Notes: generated by a model not told the origin, from the letters alone. DNA of 64,000 bases from Streptomyces sp. TRM68416 (GCF_014596915.1 NZ_JACVWU010000002.1:186001-250000); one strand, 5' to 3'; counted from the stretch's first letter, positions 46,002 through 54,766 are shown. Program-made: numbers and translations.

Positions 46002-47444
46002 TCAGCGGGCCCGTACCTCGTCGCAGGCCGTCCGCAGTCGCCGTACGCCCTCGATGATCTCCCCGGTGCCCGCCGCCGCGGCGAAGCTCAACCGCACGAA
46101 GGGGGCCGGGGGTTCGGCGCTGAAGTACGGGCGGCCCGGGGTGATCGCGACGCCGGCGCGCAGGGCGGCGGAGGTGAGGGCGGTGTCGTCGGTGCCCTCG
46201 GGCAGCCGGAGCCACAGGTGGTAGCCGCCGGACGGGATGTGCGGCAGGGCGAGGTCGGGCAGCCCGCTCAGCAGCTCGGCCGTCATGGCGTCCCGGCGGG
46301 CGCGCAACTCGGCGGAGATCGCCCGCAGATGGCGCGGCCAGGCGGGCGAGCCGACCAGTTCGAGGGCCGCCTCCTGCAGCGGCCGGGGTACGAAGAAGGT
46401 GTCGACCACCTGGATCGCGCGCAGCCGCTCCAGCACCGGGCCACGGGCGGCCAGGGCGCTGACCCGGAAGCTCGGCGAGGTCGCCTTGGTCAGGGAGCCG
46501 ACGTGCACGACGACCCCGTCGGGATCGTCGGCGGCCAGCGGACGCGGCAGCGGCCCGGCGTCCTCGTGCACCAGCCGCCGTACGAAGTCGTCCTCGACGA
46601 CGAAGGCGCCCGCCTCGCGCGCGATGCGCAGCACCTCACCGCGCCGCTGGGGGGCGAGTACGGCGCCGGTGGGGTTCTGGAAGAGCGGCTGGCAGACGAA
46701 GACACGGGCACCGGTCGCCCGGAACGCGTCGGCGAGCAGGTCCGGCTTCACCCCGTCCGGATCGACCGGCACCGGCACCGGCCGCAGGCCCGCCGCCCGT
46801 GCGATGGCCAGCATCCCGGGATAGGTGGGTGACTCGACGAGCACCGGCGTGCCCGGGGTGGTCAGCGCCCTCAGTGCGGTGGTCAGCGCGGACTGGCCGC
46901 CCGAGGTGATGAGCACCTCGGCCGCGGACACCGCGCCGCCGATGCCGCGCGCGAACCACTCCCGCAGCTCCGGCAGCCCTTCCATGGGCGGCCGGCCCCA
47001 GGCCCCGGGCCGGCGTCCGGCCCGGGACAGCGCGGCGGCCATCGCCCGTTCCGGCTGGAGCGAGGGATGCAGATAGCCGCCGTTGAACTCGATCACGCCG
47101 GGTGCCGGGGCGTCCAGCGAGACGAGCACCCCGGAGGCGTCCACCGAGCGCGGCACGGGGTCGGCGGAGCTGTCCGCGCTCAGGGCGACCTCCTGCCAGG
47201 AGGTGTCCCCGGCGGGCGTGGCCGTACGGGTGCGGGGCCGGGCCCGGAACGCACCGGCGCCGGGCCGGGTCACCACCAGCCCCTCCGCGGACAGTTGGGC
47301 GAGGGCGCGCGACACCGTCACCGGGCTCACCCGAAACCGCTCCACGAGGGCCCGGCTCGACGGGAGCTTCCCTCCGGGTGAGTAGCGGTCGAGCTCCCGC
47401 CTTAGCCGTTCCGCCAGTTCATCGACGCTGCTACGCTCTTGCAT
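46002..47444 (-). CDS. MocR-type regulator (GntR helix-turn-helix plus aminotransferase domain)
   Basis: A 480-residue fusion. Residues 1-75 are a GntR winged helix (LAERLRRELDRYSPGGKLPS, RALVERFRVSPVTVSRALAQ, LSAEGLVVTRPGAGAF). Residues 110-480 are a fold-type I aminotransferase (FNGGYLHPSLQPERAM, VLITSGGQSALTTALRALTT, NPTGAVLAPQRRGEVLRIAR, VVHVGSLTKATSPSFRV with the PLP lysine). MocR proteins use PLP adducts to sense amino compounds. The start codon shares two bases with that of the divergent transporter, so the two are presumably regulated together. Confidence 0.88.
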   Translation of the reverse strand: MQERSSVDELAERLRRELDRYSPGGKLPSSRALVERFRVSPVTVSRALAQLSAEGLVVTRPGAGAFRARPRTRTATPAGDTSWQEVALSADSSADPVPRSVDASGVLVSLDAPAPGVIEFNGGYLHPSLQPERAMAAALSRAGRRPGAWGRPPMEGLPELREWFARGIGGAVSAAEVLITSGGQSALTTALRALTTPGTPVLVESPTYPGMLAIARAAGLRPVPVPVDPDGVKPDLLADAFRATGARVFVCQPLFQNPTGAVLAPQRRGEVLRIAREAGAFVVEDDFVRRLVHEDAGPLPRPLAADDPDGVVVHVGSLTKATSPSFRVSALAARGPVLERLRAIQVVDTFFVPRPLQEAALELVGSPAWPRHLRAISAELRARRDAMTAELLSGLPDLALPHIPSGGYHLWLRLPEGTDDTALTSAALRAGVAITPGRPYFSAEPPAPFVRLSFAAAAGTGEIIEGVRRLRTACDEVRAR

Positions 47445-47460
47445 GAGAGCACAGAGTAGC
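47430..47460. promoter_or_regulatory. Inverted repeat over the shared MocR/exporter start codons
   Basis: GCTACGCTCT and AGAGTAGC are imperfect inverted arms around TGCATGAGAG, where CATG is the two overlapping ATGs. It is a good candidate for a MocR site. Both transcripts would then have little or no leader. Confidence 0.5.
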
Positions 47461-48363
47461 GCTACTGCCCCGACCGGGATAGCGGTCGACACCCCGGCCA
47501 GGGCCTCGACGGCGGGCGGCACCCTCATGGCCGCCCTCGGCGTCATCGCCTTCTCCCTCACCTTCCCGGCGACCGCCTGGGGGCTGGAGGGCTTCGGCCC
47601 CTGGTCGCTGGTGGCCGTGCGCAGCGCTCTCGCCGCCCTCCTCGCGGGCGGCTGCCTGCTCGCGCTGCGTGTCCCGCTGCCGGACCGCCGGCACTGGGCG
47701 GCCCTCGCCGTCGTGGGCGGCGGAGTCGTCTTCGGCTTCCCGATGCTGACCACGCTCGCGCTCCGGACGTCGAGCACCGCGCACGCGGCCGTCGTGGTGG
47801 GCCTGCTCCCGCTGACCACCGCCCTCTTCTCGGCCCTTCGGGTGGGCACCCGGCCCTCGCGCACCTTCTGGACGGCGGCCCTGGCCGGCGCGGCCGCGGT
47901 GGTCGCCTTCACCGTGCAGCAGAGCGGCGGCGCCCTGACCACCGCCGACCTCTATCTCTTCGGGGCGCTGCTGGTGTGCGCGGCCGGCTACACCGAGGGC
48001 GGCCGACTGGCCCGCACCATGCCGGGCTGGCAGGTCATCGGCTGGGCGCTGGTGATGTGCCTGCCGCTCAGCGTGCCCGCCGCCGCGCTCGCCCTGTCCT
48101 ACGAGCCCGTGGAGCTGACCGCGCACAGCGTGGCCGGGCTGCTGTGGGTCGCGGCGGGCTCGCAGTTCCTCGGGCTGGTCGTCTGGTACCGGGGCATGGC
48201 CGCGATCGGGATCCCGAAGGCCAGCCAGTTGCAGTTGGCCCAGCCCCTGCTCACACTGGTGTGGTCGGTGCTGCTGCTGGGCGAGCAGCTGACCGTGGCC
48301 GCTCCGCTGACGGCCGCGGCGGTGCTGGTCTGCATCGCCGTCACCCAACGGGCGCGTGGCTGA
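47443..48363 (+). CDS. DMT (EamA-domain) exporter
   Basis: A 306-residue protein with ten hydrophobic helices in two EamA halves: MAALGVIAFSLTFPATAWGL with LVAVRSALAALLAGGCLLAL, and ADLYLFGALLVCAAGYTEGG with FLGLVVWYRGMAAIGIPKAS. The charged-residue pattern fits drug/metabolite transporters that move amino acids or metabolites outward. The start is uncertain: ATG 47443 shares bases with the mocR start, and ATG 47527 is an alternative with a weaker site. The MocR partner suggests that its ligand is the exported substance. Confidence 0.85.
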   Translation: MRAQSSATAPTGIAVDTPARASTAGGTLMAALGVIAFSLTFPATAWGLEGFGPWSLVAVRSALAALLAGGCLLALRVPLPDRRHWAALAVVGGGVVFGFPMLTTLALRTSSTAHAAVVVGLLPLTTALFSALRVGTRPSRTFWTAALAGAAAVVAFTVQQSGGALTTADLYLFGALLVCAAGYTEGGRLARTMPGWQVIGWALVMCLPLSVPAAALALSYEPVELTAHSVAGLLWVAAGSQFLGLVVWYRGMAAIGIPKASQLQLAQPLLTLVWSVLLLGEQLTVAAPLTAAAVLVCIAVTQRARG

Positions 48364-48462
48364 GTGGGCCGTACGGCCCACTTCCCACCGGCGTCCCGGA
48401 CCGTAGACTCAAGACCACGGACCGCTATCGCTGCTCCCGCACTTGGTGAGGAGGCTCTCCGG

Positions 48463-48657
48463 ATGCGTGCAACCGTCGGCGACCAGCTTGTTCAGCACGG
48501 CAGGGTGGTCGGACAGCAGGACAAGGTCGGCGAGATCGTCGAGGTACTGGGCCAGGAGGGCAGCCCTCCGTACCGCGTCCGGTTCGAGGACGGGCACGAG
48601 GGCCTGTGCTCCCCCGGCCCCGACACCGAGATCCGCCACAAGAACACCTCTCAGTAG
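48463..48657 (+). CDS. DUF1918 small protein
   Basis: A 64-residue protein, MRATVGDQLVQHGRVVGQQD, then KVGEIVEVLGQEGSPPYRVR and DGHEGLCSPGPDTEIR. It matches DUF1918, a small SH3-like barrel family that is widespread in actinobacteria and has no assigned role. GAGGAGG is 9 nt before the ATG. It is convergent with the secreted glycosidase-like gene only 3 bp away. Confidence 0.88.
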   Translation: MRATVGDQLVQHGRVVGQQDKVGEIVEVLGQEGSPPYRVRFEDGHEGLCSPGPDTEIRHKNTSQ

Positions 48658-48660
48658 GTG

Positions 48661-49896
48661 TCAGGGCGGGGGCATCGCCGGCTGACCGTAGTGGTCGGCG
48701 ACCACCCGCGCCATGGCCCCGCTCGGATCCGCCGCCACCTCCCGTGCGGCGAAGAAGACGTGCCCGCGCACCTCCGGACGGTTCCTGGCCAGCGTGAGGT
48801 GCCGGGACAGCTCGGCCGGGTCCTGCCAGGCGGCGGGCTGTGCCGGGTCGCCCGCCCGGTACAGGGCCTCGCCCAGGTACAGCTTCGTGCCGGTGCCCCG
48901 GGCCACCTCCGCCCACCAGGGCAGCAGCACCTTGTAGTCGGCGGCGGCGTTGCCGATGTGCCAGTACAGCTGCGGGCAGATGTAGTCGATCCAGTTCTCC
49001 CTGACCCATTTCCGGGTGTCGGCGTACAGCTCGTCGTAGGCCTGGAGCGCCCGGGTGTTCGAGCCGAGCGGGTCGGTACCCGCGTTGCGCCACACCCCGA
49101 ACGGGCTGATCCCGAACTGGGTACCGGGCCGGACCTCCTGGATCCTGGCCGCCGTCTCGCGCACCAGCCGGTCGATGTTGTCGCGCCGCCAGTCGGCCCG
49201 GTTGACGAAGCCGCCGCCGTGGCGGTCGTAGGCAGCGTCGTCGTCGAAGGTCTGGCCGGCCACCGGATACGGGTAGAAGTAGTCGTCGAAGTGCACGGCG
49301 TCGATAGGGTACTTCGCCACCGCGTCCATCATCGCGTCCTGCACGAAGGCGCGGACCTCGGGCAGCCCGGGGTTGTAGTAGAGCTTGCCGCCGTACCGCA
49401 CCACCCAGTCCGGGCGCTTGCGGGCGGGGTGGGAGGCGACGAGCTTCGTGAGGTCCGTGTGGTTGGCGATCCGGTACGGGTTGAACCAGGCGTGCAGCTC
49501 CAGACCGCGCGCGTGGGCCTCGCGGACGGCCGTCCCGAGCGGGTCCCAGCCGGGCGCCCTGCCCTGCGTCCCGGTCAGATACGCCGACCAGGGCTCGTAC
49601 GACGAGGGCCACAGCGCGTCCGCCGTGGGCCGCACCTGGAAGATCACCGTGTTCAGCCGGCGCCGGACCGCCGTGTCGAGGTGGGCGATCAGCTCGGCCC
49701 GCTGCTGGGCGGCGGTCAGACCCTGCCGGGAGGGCCAGTCGCGGTTGGCGACCGTCGCCAGCCACATGCCCCGCATCTCACCGACCGGATGCCGCCGCCT
49801 CGGCACGGCCGTCGCTCCCGACGCCTTCGCTCCCGAAGCCGCTGTCAGGGACGCCAACGCGGCCAGCGCGAAGGCCCGGCGAGTCACTCGGCCCAT
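48661..49896 (-). CDS. Secreted GHL10-type glycoside hydrolase-like protein
   Basis: A 411-residue exported protein. A twin-arginine-like signal (RVTRRAFALAALASLTAASG) is followed by the GHL10 domain: EMRGMWLATVANRDWPSRQG, LNTVIFQVRPTADALWPSSY, GLELHAWFNPYRIANHTDLT, DAVHFDDYFYPYP and ISPFGVWRNAGTD, in a TIM-barrel-like order. The family hydrolyses glycans such as cell-wall or exopolysaccharide; the substrate is not defined. The start could be ATG 49896 or GTG 49887. Confidence 0.85.
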   Translation of the reverse strand: MGRVTRRAFALAALASLTAASGAKASGATAVPRRRHPVGEMRGMWLATVANRDWPSRQGLTAAQQRAELIAHLDTAVRRRLNTVIFQVRPTADALWPSSYEPWSAYLTGTQGRAPGWDPLGTAVREAHARGLELHAWFNPYRIANHTDLTKLVASHPARKRPDWVVRYGGKLYYNPGLPEVRAFVQDAMMDAVAKYPIDAVHFDDYFYPYPVAGQTFDDDAAYDRHGGGFVNRADWRRDNIDRLVRETAARIQEVRPGTQFGISPFGVWRNAGTDPLGSNTRALQAYDELYADTRKWVRENWIDYICPQLYWHIGNAAADYKVLLPWWAEVARGTGTKLYLGEALYRAGDPAQPAAWQDPAELSRHLTLARNRPEVRGHVFFAAREVAADPSGAMARVVADHYGQPAMPPP

Positions 49897-50073
49897 TCCT
49901 GTTGCACCCCCACATGCGCTGCGGATCCGCACCGTCACGGACCGTCTCCGCGCCCCAGAATGCCCGACCCCGACGATCGATCATCGATACTTGGGAGTAA
50001 CGTGCACGAACGGAGCAGGCGCGCCGGGACCCGGTGACCCTGCCACAGCCGAAGTGACAGCGAAAGGGACGAT

Positions 50074-50949
50074 GTGACGTACACCCCAGCGGGAGACATC
50101 GCGCGCGTCGGAGTGGTGGGCTGCGGCCAGATGGGAGCCGGCATCGCCGAGGTGTGCGCCCGCGCCGGCCTGGAGGTGCGGGTCGCCGAGACCACCGGCG
50201 AGGCCCTGGAGATCGGCCGCACCCGGCTGTTCAACTCCCTGGCCAAGGCCGCCGAGCGCGGCAAGATCTCCGCGGAGGAGCTGGAGGCGACGCAGGCGCG
50301 GCTGAGCTTCACCACCGACCTGGGCGAGTTCGCCGACCGCGACCTCGTCATCGAGGCCGTCGTGGAGAACGAGCAGGTCAAGACGGAGATCTTCCAGGTG
50401 CTCGACCAGGTCGTGACCCGGCCCGACGCCATCCTGGCCTCCAACACCTCCTCCATCCCGCTGGTGAAGCTGGCGGTCGCCACCTCGCGGCCCGACCACG
50501 TCATCGGCGTCCACTTCTTCAACCCGGCCCCCGTGCAGAAGCTCGTCGAGCTGATCCCGGCGCTGACCACCTCCGAGGGCACGCTCGGCCGCGCCCAGGC
50601 CTTCGCCGAGAAGCTGCTCGGCAAGCACGCGATCCGCGCCCAGGACCGCTCCGGCTTCGTGGTGAACGCGCTGCTGATCCCCTACCTGCTCTCCGCGATC
50701 CGGATGTTCGAGTCGGGCATCGCCAGCCGCGAGGACATCGACAACGGCATGGAGCTCGGCTGCGCCCACCCGATGGGCCCGCTGAAGCTGTCCGACCTGA
50801 TCGGCCTGGACACGGTCGCGTCCGTGGCGCAGAGCATGTACGACGAGTACAAGGAACCGCTCTACGCCGCTCCCCCGCTGCTCCAGCGCATGGTCGACGC
50901 CGGCCGGCTGGGCCGGAAGTCCGGGTCGGGCTTCTACACCTACGGCTGA
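50074..50949 (+). CDS. 3-hydroxybutyryl-CoA dehydrogenase
   Basis: A 291-residue short 3-hydroxyacyl-CoA dehydrogenase. The NAD motif VGVVGCGQMGAGIAEVCARA lies near residues 10-30, and the catalytic His is in VIGVHFFNPAPVQKLVELI with Glu of the same stretch. FVVNALLIPYLLSAIRMFE leads into the C-terminal dimer domain, which contains MGPLKLSDLIGLDTV. It could serve polyhydroxybutyrate, ethylmalonyl-CoA or aromatic breakdown routes. The GTG start at 50074 follows AAAGGGA. It is transcribed alone; a strong hairpin follows. Confidence 0.9.
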   Translation: MTYTPAGDIARVGVVGCGQMGAGIAEVCARAGLEVRVAETTGEALEIGRTRLFNSLAKAAERGKISAEELEATQARLSFTTDLGEFADRDLVIEAVVENEQVKTEIFQVLDQVVTRPDAILASNTSSIPLVKLAVATSRPDHVIGVHFFNPAPVQKLVELIPALTTSEGTLGRAQAFAEKLLGKHAIRAQDRSGFVVNALLIPYLLSAIRMFESGIASREDIDNGMELGCAHPMGPLKLSDLIGLDTVASVAQSMYDEYKEPLYAAPPLLQRMVDAGRLGRKSGSGFYTYG

Positions 50950-50979
50950 TTACAGACGGTCAGATTCCGGCCAACCGCA

Positions 50980-51010
50980 CGGGCCCGGCACCGAACAGGT
51001 GCCGGGCCCG
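50980..51010 (+). terminator. Terminator of the hydroxyacyl-CoA dehydrogenase gene
   Basis: CGGGCCCGGCACC at 50980-50992 and GGTGCCGGGCCCG at 50998-51010 form a perfect 13-bp stem with a 5-nt loop, 31 bp after the stop codon. Confidence 0.85.
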
Positions 51011-51141
51011 CGTCATTCACACACCGTGTGCGCTCCGGGCCCGCATATGCCCGTCGCACACTCTCCCCATGGGCCCACCAGGCGAGTTCACTTCCCTGCG
51101 TGTGCAAGGGATGTGAGACGACTACGGAAAGGAGCGGACAC

Positions 51142-51399
51142 GTGACCGCCGACCCCGAGCATCCCGTCGTATCCGGAGAACTCGCAGAGTTACGACGCCG
51201 CCTCGATGTCGCCTACGCCCGCGTGGAGGGCGGGCTGGCGCTACTCACACACCGCAGCAAGGAGACCGCCAAGGAGATCGACGACCTGAACACCCGCATC
51301 CACACCCTCGAACACGCGCGCTGGCCGTTGCCCGCGGTCGCCGCCCTCACCGCCGTGGGTGCTCTGGTCGTGGCGATCTGGCAGGCGGTGGGACGCTAG
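51142..51399 (+). CDS. Small coiled-coil membrane-anchored protein
   Basis: An 85-residue product with a helical middle (ELAELRRRLDVAYARVEGGL, then KETAKEIDDLNTRIHTLEHA) that looks like a coiled coil, and a C-terminal membrane helix (LPAVAALTAVGALVVAIWQA). The GTG at 51142 is preceded by AAAGGAGCGGA. A peptide of this layout recalls phage holin-accessory or hemolysin-XhlA-like proteins, but no phage gene is nearby. It is convergent with the NUDIX gene. Confidence 0.72.
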   Translation: MTADPEHPVVSGELAELRRRLDVAYARVEGGLALLTHRSKETAKEIDDLNTRIHTLEHARWPLPAVAALTAVGALVVAIWQAVGR

Positions 51400-51400
51400 G

Positions 51401-51946
51401 TCAGGGCAAGGCGTCCTGCCCGAGCCTGAGATGGTGCAGCAGGAGTAACGCGGCCGCCATGTTGGCGGCCGGGACCTCCCCACGGGCGACCATGTCGGGG
51501 ACGAGCTTGAGAGGGACCCATTCCCGACGGTCCGACTCGAAGTCGTCCACGGGGTGTCCGACGTACGCGCCCTCGTCGGCCCAGTAGATGTGGTGCCGGG
51601 CGTCGGTGAGGCCGTTGGACGGCTCCACGGTCATGAGGTGGTGCAGGACCCCCGGCCGCCAGCCGGTCTCCTCCTCCAGCTCCCTGGCGGCCGCTACGGC
51701 GATGTCCTCGCCGTCCTCCACGACACCCGCCGCGAGTTCCCACCCCCAGCTGTCGGTGATGAAGCGGTGGCGCCACAGCAGGAGGACCTCGTTGGCCTCG
51801 TTCACCACCGTCGCCACGGCCACCGGCCGCAGCCGTATCAGGAAGTGGTCGAGATGCCGGCCGTCCGGCAGCTCGACGTCCGCGAGATTGACGCTGAACC
51901 AGCGGTTTGAGTACACATTTTGTTCGTTCTGTTTCGTCCACTGCAC
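51401..51946 (-). CDS. NUDIX hydrolase
   Basis: A 181-residue protein with the NUDIX box GVVEDGEDIAVAAARELEEETGW (about residues 90-112) in a GX5EX7REUXEEXGU arrangement, so it probably hydrolyses a nucleoside diphosphate derivative with Mg. The ADP-sugar or (di)nucleotide substrate is not clear. The GTG start at 51946 (VQWTKQNEQ) follows AAGGTGGC. The first 12 codons are A/T-rich for this genome (AAA, CAG, AAC, GAA, CAA, AAT). It lies downstream of the NsdA-like gene on the same strand. Confidence 0.85.
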   Translation of the reverse strand: MQWTKQNEQNVYSNRWFSVNLADVELPDGRHLDHFLIRLRPVAVATVVNEANEVLLLWRHRFITDSWGWELAAGVVEDGEDIAVAAARELEEETGWRPGVLHHLMTVEPSNGLTDARHHIYWADEGAYVGHPVDDFESDRREWVPLKLVPDMVARGEVPAANMAAALLLLHHLRLGQDALP

Positions 51947-52054
51947 GGTTCTGCCACCTTCCGCCGAGTAAGTGGCAATATCGCAGCAGGAGCGGTCTGA
52001 CAGCAGGCGCACAGAACCCCGCTCGCAGCGCGGCGCAGTGTTCTTCGGACAGAT

Positions 52055-53395
52055 CTACAGCGGTACGCGCAGTGCCCCGTCGATGAGTTCGGCGGCCTCG
52101 GACGTGCCCGCGCAGCCACTGCGCACGAGGTACTCGCGCACCGCCCGGAGTCTGTCGCGCAGCCGCTGGGACTCCATCCCCCTGGCTTGTTCGGCCATCT
52201 GCACGGCGGTCGCCACCGCCTTGTCGGCGTGGCCCTGGCGCAGCTCGATCGTGCTGAGCATGGCCAGCCGGTGCACCCGGCCCCGGTCGTGGGCCGGATT
52301 GTCGACGGCGGCGGCCGCGTGCTCCCCCGCCGCCGCCAGCTCGCCCAGGCTCAACAGCGCCTCCGCCACCTGGACGTTGACCAGTCCCGGCTGGACATAG
52401 CCCGTTTCGTCGGGTTCGTATCCGCGCCGGATGCGATCGGCGGCCTGCTCGGCCCGCCTGATGCAGGACAGGGCACTCGTGCCGTCGCCGAGATGGGCGT
52501 ACGCCTTCGCCTGCATCGCGTACAGGTCGGAGGCGAGCGCCGGGGTGATGTGCTTGCCGGCGGCTCTGAGCGCGGCCTCCGCGAAGGCGACGGCCTGCCG
52601 GTACTCCCGCATGAAGAGCGACTGGTTGACCAGCAGCGCGATCACATAGGCGCCGAGCCCCCGGTCGCCGCTGGCCTTCGCGAGCCGGAGCGCCTGGTGG
52701 AAGTAGCGCTGGGCGAGCCCGTGCGCGTCCGAGTCGTACGCGCAGATCCCGGCGATCGCCACCAGGCCGCCGGTGGCGCGGTGCAGTTGGCGGCCGGTGG
52801 CGTCGGTGTAGCTGCCGCGCAGCAGCGGGGCGGCCTCGGCGTTGAGGAAGCCGACGATGCGGGTCCTGGTCGCGATGCCGCCGGCCTTGCGGTACATCTG
52901 CTCGTAGTGCGTCCGGGCCGCGCGGAGCATCTCGATGTCGGCCGTGGTGACCCGGTGCCGACCGCCGCGCGAGACGTCCGTGTCCTCCGGCGGGTTCTCC
53001 CACTCCCAGACGGGCATCACCGCGGGCGTGCCGGTGACGGCGGGCGCGCCGAGGATGTGCGGGCGCTGCTGCTCGTCGGAGCGCCACAGGGCGGTGGCCC
53101 GCTCGACGAACCCGGACAGCGAGGTGCCGTGCGGGACGGCCGGCTCGCCGGGGACGCCGAGCCCGATGTCGTCGAGGGTGACGGGCCGCCGGAGCCGGCT
53201 TGCGAGGACCTCGCAGATCAGGTCGGGCACCTGGCCGCGCGGCCGCTGCCCCTTCAACCACCGCGCCACGGCCGTGTGTTCGTATCTGAGCGCGAGTCCG
53301 CGTGCTCGGCCCGCCTGGTTCACGTGCGCCGCGAGACCCGCGTGCGAGATCCCCGCCTCGTCCAGGATCGCGTCGAGCAGAGTGTTGGGCTGCAT
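52055..53395 (-). CDS. NsdA-like regulator (helix-turn-helix plus TPR-like repeats)
   Basis: A 446-residue protein. The N-terminal DNA-binding part begins MQPNTLLDAILDEAGISHAG and includes RYEHTAVARWLKGQRPRGQV. The rest consists of paired helices of tetratricopeptide kind, for example GLAQRYFHQALRLAKASGDR, AVAFAEAALRAAGKHITPAL and ALSCIRRAEQAADRIRRGYE. Proteins of this type, including NsdA, down-regulate antibiotic production and sporulation in Streptomyces; orthology to NsdA itself is not shown. The ATG at 53395 has GGGGGG upstream, and a perfect palindrome lies 46 bp further up. Confidence 0.8.
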   Translation of the reverse strand: MQPNTLLDAILDEAGISHAGLAAHVNQAGRARGLALRYEHTAVARWLKGQRPRGQVPDLICEVLASRLRRPVTLDDIGLGVPGEPAVPHGTSLSGFVERATALWRSDEQQRPHILGAPAVTGTPAVMPVWEWENPPEDTDVSRGGRHRVTTADIEMLRAARTHYEQMYRKAGGIATRTRIVGFLNAEAAPLLRGSYTDATGRQLHRATGGLVAIAGICAYDSDAHGLAQRYFHQALRLAKASGDRGLGAYVIALLVNQSLFMREYRQAVAFAEAALRAAGKHITPALASDLYAMQAKAYAHLGDGTSALSCIRRAEQAADRIRRGYEPDETGYVQPGLVNVQVAEALLSLGELAAAGEHAAAAVDNPAHDRGRVHRLAMLSTIELRQGHADKAVATAVQMAEQARGMESQRLRDRLRAVREYLVRSGCAGTSEAAELIDGALRVPL

Positions 53396-53441
53396 ATATG
53401 CCCCCCGGGTGGCTCGGTGCCGTCAGACTAGTGGGTCCGCC

Positions 53442-53458
53442 TTCACACGGGGTGTGAA
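53442..53458. promoter_or_regulatory. Candidate operator of the NsdA-like gene
   Basis: TTCACAC GGG GTGTGAA is a perfect 7-3-7 palindrome 46-63 bp before the ATG of the NsdA-like gene. Its position fits autoregulation or control by another repressor. Confidence 0.5.
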
Positions 53459-53671
53459 CGGAGTGCTCGAATCCGGGCTGTACGCGCACTGTTGCGGAGA
53501 GTTTCCAGCCGGTTGACTGAGTTGCCTCGCAAGAGGCCGGCCGGGCCGCCGGCTCCCCCTCGTACAGTGCGGCGGCCCGCATCCGCGCCGTCCGCCCAGC
53601 TGCCTGCCCGACACTCCGTGGCGGGGCGGACGGCCGCCGCCGGCTGGGCCGCGCGACCAAACGCCGTTCAG

Positions 53672-54766
53672 CTAAAGGTGCGTTGTCGGCTGCGTTGTGG
53701 CTGGTCGCGCCCGCGCGGCGGAGCCGCTGATGTCACCGCCCCGTGCCCCTGAAGGTCGGCTGCCTCTTCCCTGGGCTCGATCGTTCCGTAGGACCAGCAA
53801 CGCGATGTCGTCCGACGGAGTGCCCGTCATGTGGCGCCTCAGCGCCGTCAGTACCGTGCGCAGGACGAGCTGTGGTGAGGACGGCTGGGTGTGGAGTGCG
53901 CCCGCCAACGCGGCCCGGAGGGAAAAGAATCGGCCATGCGCGTCGCGGGCGTCCTCCGCTCCGTCCGTGTAGAGGACCAGGGAGTCGCCGGGCAGCAGGC
54001 GGCCCGCGGGGGCGGCTGACAGGTCGGGTGGGAGGGGGAAGGGGCCGAGCGGCGGCAAGGGGGCCGCGCGGGTGAGCGGCTCGACCGTCGTGCCGCTCAT
54101 CAGATACGGCCATGGATGGCCGCAGTTGAGGACGCGCACCTCCCCGTCCCGGCGGATCTCCAGGAGGAGGACGGTGACGAACTCCTCGGCGACCGGGTTC
54201 TCGGGCTCGCGGCCCCCGGCGGGATGCTCCTCGCGGGAGCGCTCCCGCAGATGGCGTGCGAGAGCGCGGTCCAGTCGGCGCAGCACCCGGCCCAGGTCGG
54301 GCTCGTCGTGGACGGCCTCGCGGAAGCTGCCCAGAAGGGCGGCGGCGGTGCCGAGGGCGGTGATCCCGTGCCCGCGTACGTCGCCCATCACCACGCGCAC
54401 GCCGTGCTCGGTGGCGATGACCTCGTACAGGTCCCCGCCGACCGTGGCGCCGCGGTCGGCCGAGAGCTGCGCGGCGGCGATGTTCAGCCCGTCGATGCGC
54501 GGCGGCAGCGGCCGCAGCAGCACGCTCTGCGCGACACCGGCGACCCGGCGGATCTGCCGCAGCTCGCGCAGCAGCGTCTGACGGACGTGGAGTATCAGCC
54601 CGGTGCCGACGGCGAAGAAGACGGCGCTGGTGGCCACGCGCGCTCCCAGGCCGTCCTGCTGGGCGAGCGGACAGGTGAGTTTGTACGTCATCGCCACGGC
54701 ACCCCAGGCGGTGGGCAGCCCCAGCGCGAGCAGCCGTCGGGGAAACACAGCCTTGATGCGGATCAT
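53672..54766 (-). CDS. Membrane PP2C-type (SpoIIE) protein phosphatase
   Basis: A 364-residue protein with two N-terminal membrane helices (LLALGLPTAWGAVAMTYKL and VATSAVFFAVGTGLILHV) and a SpoIIE/RsbU-like catalytic domain (about 75-330): GATVGGDLYEVI, VVMGDVRGHGITALGTAAAL, LNCGHPWPYLM, VLYTDGAEDARDAHGRF and PSDDIALLVL. It should dephosphorylate an anti-anti-sigma protein; its partner is not here. It has no N-terminal sensor. Its C-terminal residues from about 339 are encoded by a dispersed intergenic repeat, so the tail is a recent acquisition. Confidence 0.88.
   Translation of the reverse strand: MIRIKAVFPRRLLALGLPTAWGAVAMTYKLTCPLAQQDGLGARVATSAVFFAVGTGLILHVRQTLLRELRQIRRVAGVAQSVLLRPLPPRIDGLNIAAAQLSADRGATVGGDLYEVIATEHGVRVVMGDVRGHGITALGTAAALLGSFREAVHDEPDLGRVLRRLDRALARHLRERSREEHPAGGREPENPVAEEFVTVLLLEIRRDGEVRVLNCGHPWPYLMSGTTVEPLTRAAPLPPLGPFPLPPDLSAAPAGRLLPGDSLVLYTDGAEDARDAHGRFFSLRAALAGALHTQPSSPQLVLRTVLTALRRHMTGTPSDDIALLVLRNDRAQGRGSRPSGARGGDISGSAARARPATTQPTTHL
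53697..53750 (+). repeat. GC-rich intergenic repeat with inner palindrome, copy b (in coding sequence)
   Basis: GTGGCTGGTCGCGCCCGCG, GGCGGAGCCGC and CCGCCCCGTGCCCCT match the copy at 20419-20479 with few differences. Here it falls inside the phosphatase gene, on its coding strand in reverse. Confidence 0.75.

Noticed and set aside
51142..51399. Prophage holin gene
   Set aside because: Coiled coil plus one helix is suggestive, but no lysin, tail or integrase genes are present nearby.
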